Shown in pieces: positions 63,600-64,000 of a DNA stretch of 64,000 nucleotides. A program made the translations under genes and the position numbers. Numbering within the stretch: position 1 is the stretch's first letter; every line of letters begins with the position of its first letter. This DNA is from Shewanella litoralis (GTDB lineage Bacteria > Pseudomonadota > Gammaproteobacteria > Enterobacterales > Shewanellaceae), in contig NZ_WSRZ01000005.1 in NCBI RefSeq assembly GCF_009828585.1, forward strand, positions 124,001-188,000, given 5' to 3'. The notes below the pieces were generated by a model. That model worked only from the letters and a program-made list of their open reading frames with translations. It was not told the origin of the DNA and searched no databases.

Positions 63600-64000
63600 A
63601 TGAAAAAACTGTTTATCGCCGCCGCGGTATTAGCGCTAAGCGCTTGTAGCACCTTAAAATCAAGTTCAGACTTTGACCCATCGGTAAACTTCAGCCAATA
63701 CCAGTCTTACGCCTGGGTAGAAAAAAACAATACCGAAACTGAATACCATTTAGATGGCCTAATGGACCAACGCGTCCGAGTGGCAATTGAAACCCAATTA
63801 AGCCAAAAAGGCATCAGTAAAGTCGATAAACCTAACGCTGATTTATTAGTCAATTACATTACAAAAGTCGATAAAAAAATTAACGTCGACACCTTTAATA
63901 GTCATTTTGGTTATAACCCATACTATGGTCCACGTTGGGGTTTAGCTGGCTCAATGCAAACAGAAACGATAGTACGTGAATACGAAGTCGGTACACTAAT
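63600..64000 (+). CDS. DUF4136 family lipoprotein (3' end outside window)
   Basis: At least 133 codons are present; the gene runs off the right edge. The N-terminus MKKLFIAAAVLALSACSTLK has a lipoprotein signal with lipobox LSAC (Cys16). The body fits DUF4136: SDFDPSVNFSQYQSYAWVE, RVRVAIETQLSQKGISKVD and KPNADLLVNYITKVDKK. The region after about residue 98 (SHFGYNPYYGPRWG) is aromatic/glycine-rich, as usual. GGAG lies 8 bases upstream of the ATG. Function is unknown; members are outer-membrane or periplasmic lipoproteins. Confidence 0.85.
   Translation, partial: MKKLFIAAAVLALSACSTLKSSSDFDPSVNFSQYQSYAWVEKNNTETEYHLDGLMDQRVRVAIETQLSQKGISKVDKPNADLLVNYITKVDKKINVDTFNSHFGYNPYYGPRWGLAGSMQTETIVREYEVGTL

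Overview
The window looks like chromosomal DNA of a marine gammaproteobacterium of the genus Shewanella. I infer this from protein similarity, a moderate GC content and gene order. No plasmid, phage or integrase genes are visible. Several blocks keep the Escherichia coli order: thrABC with yaaA, the yaaJ-like symporter and transaldolase nearby; rpsT and ribF-ileS-lspA-fkpB-ispH; yggX-mutY / trmB-yggL-(glsB)-yggN; and hemW-rdgB-yggT-proC-yggS beside yqgE-ruvX. Between these blocks lie pilus genes, accessory enzymes and many non-coding repeats.

Layout. 1-3.1 kb: end of the threonine operon. 3.2-16.4 kb: hemerythrin-like protein, DUF3545, a tal-pgi operon, an OmpA-family porin, phosphoketolase, an alanine/sodium symporter, yaaA, a secreted M28 peptidase and an ArsR-type thiol-sensor candidate. 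16.7-24.7 kb: rpsT, murJ and the ribF-ileS-lspA-fkpB-ispH operon. 24.9-32.5 kb: minor-pilin operon pilV-pilW-pilX-pilY1-pilE plus a small secreted protein, facing two divergent fimT genes. 32.7-36.5 kb: glnB, ndh, sapC-like, tRNA-Phe and tRNA-Thr, and a decayed TOBE-like remnant. 36.2-45 kb: yggX-mutY, trmB-yggL-glsB, yggN, a LysR regulator, a candidate small RNA and a DUF885 peptidase. 45.3-50.5 kb: hemW, rdgB, DUF4426, yggT, proC, yggS. 50.6-57.9 kb: pilT-pilU, a porin, a periplasmic glutathione peroxidase, hemH, yciH, yqgE, ruvX. 58.9-62.7 kb: a three-gene operon for making and recycling what is probably glucosylglycerate. The right end has a DUF4136 lipoprotein cut by the window edge.

How genes work together. 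pilVWXY1E, fimT x2 and pilT-pilU cover minor pilins, tip adhesin and retraction motors of one type IV pilus system. Tal, Pgi and phosphoketolase act around the pentose phosphate pool. The HAD phosphatase, GT81-like synthase and GH13_18 phosphorylase form a compatible-solute cycle. Upstream of it is a GCAC-N7-GTGC dyad and a sigma-54-like -24 box, which suggests nitrogen control.

The most unusual non-coding content is in the right quarter (47-63.5 kb). It holds arrays of short palindromic modules joined by CTAG, with exact periods of 46, 38 and 39 bp; a (CTAGAAC)7 heptamer run; a ~234-bp tandem duplication; and five 132-bp tandem units. Across the window there are also miniature inverted-repeat elements at about 11.7, 16.5, 42.7 and 54.6 kb. 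One of them supplies the last codons and the stop codon of the glutathione peroxidase gene. All similarity calls come from reading the sequence alone; no database search was run.
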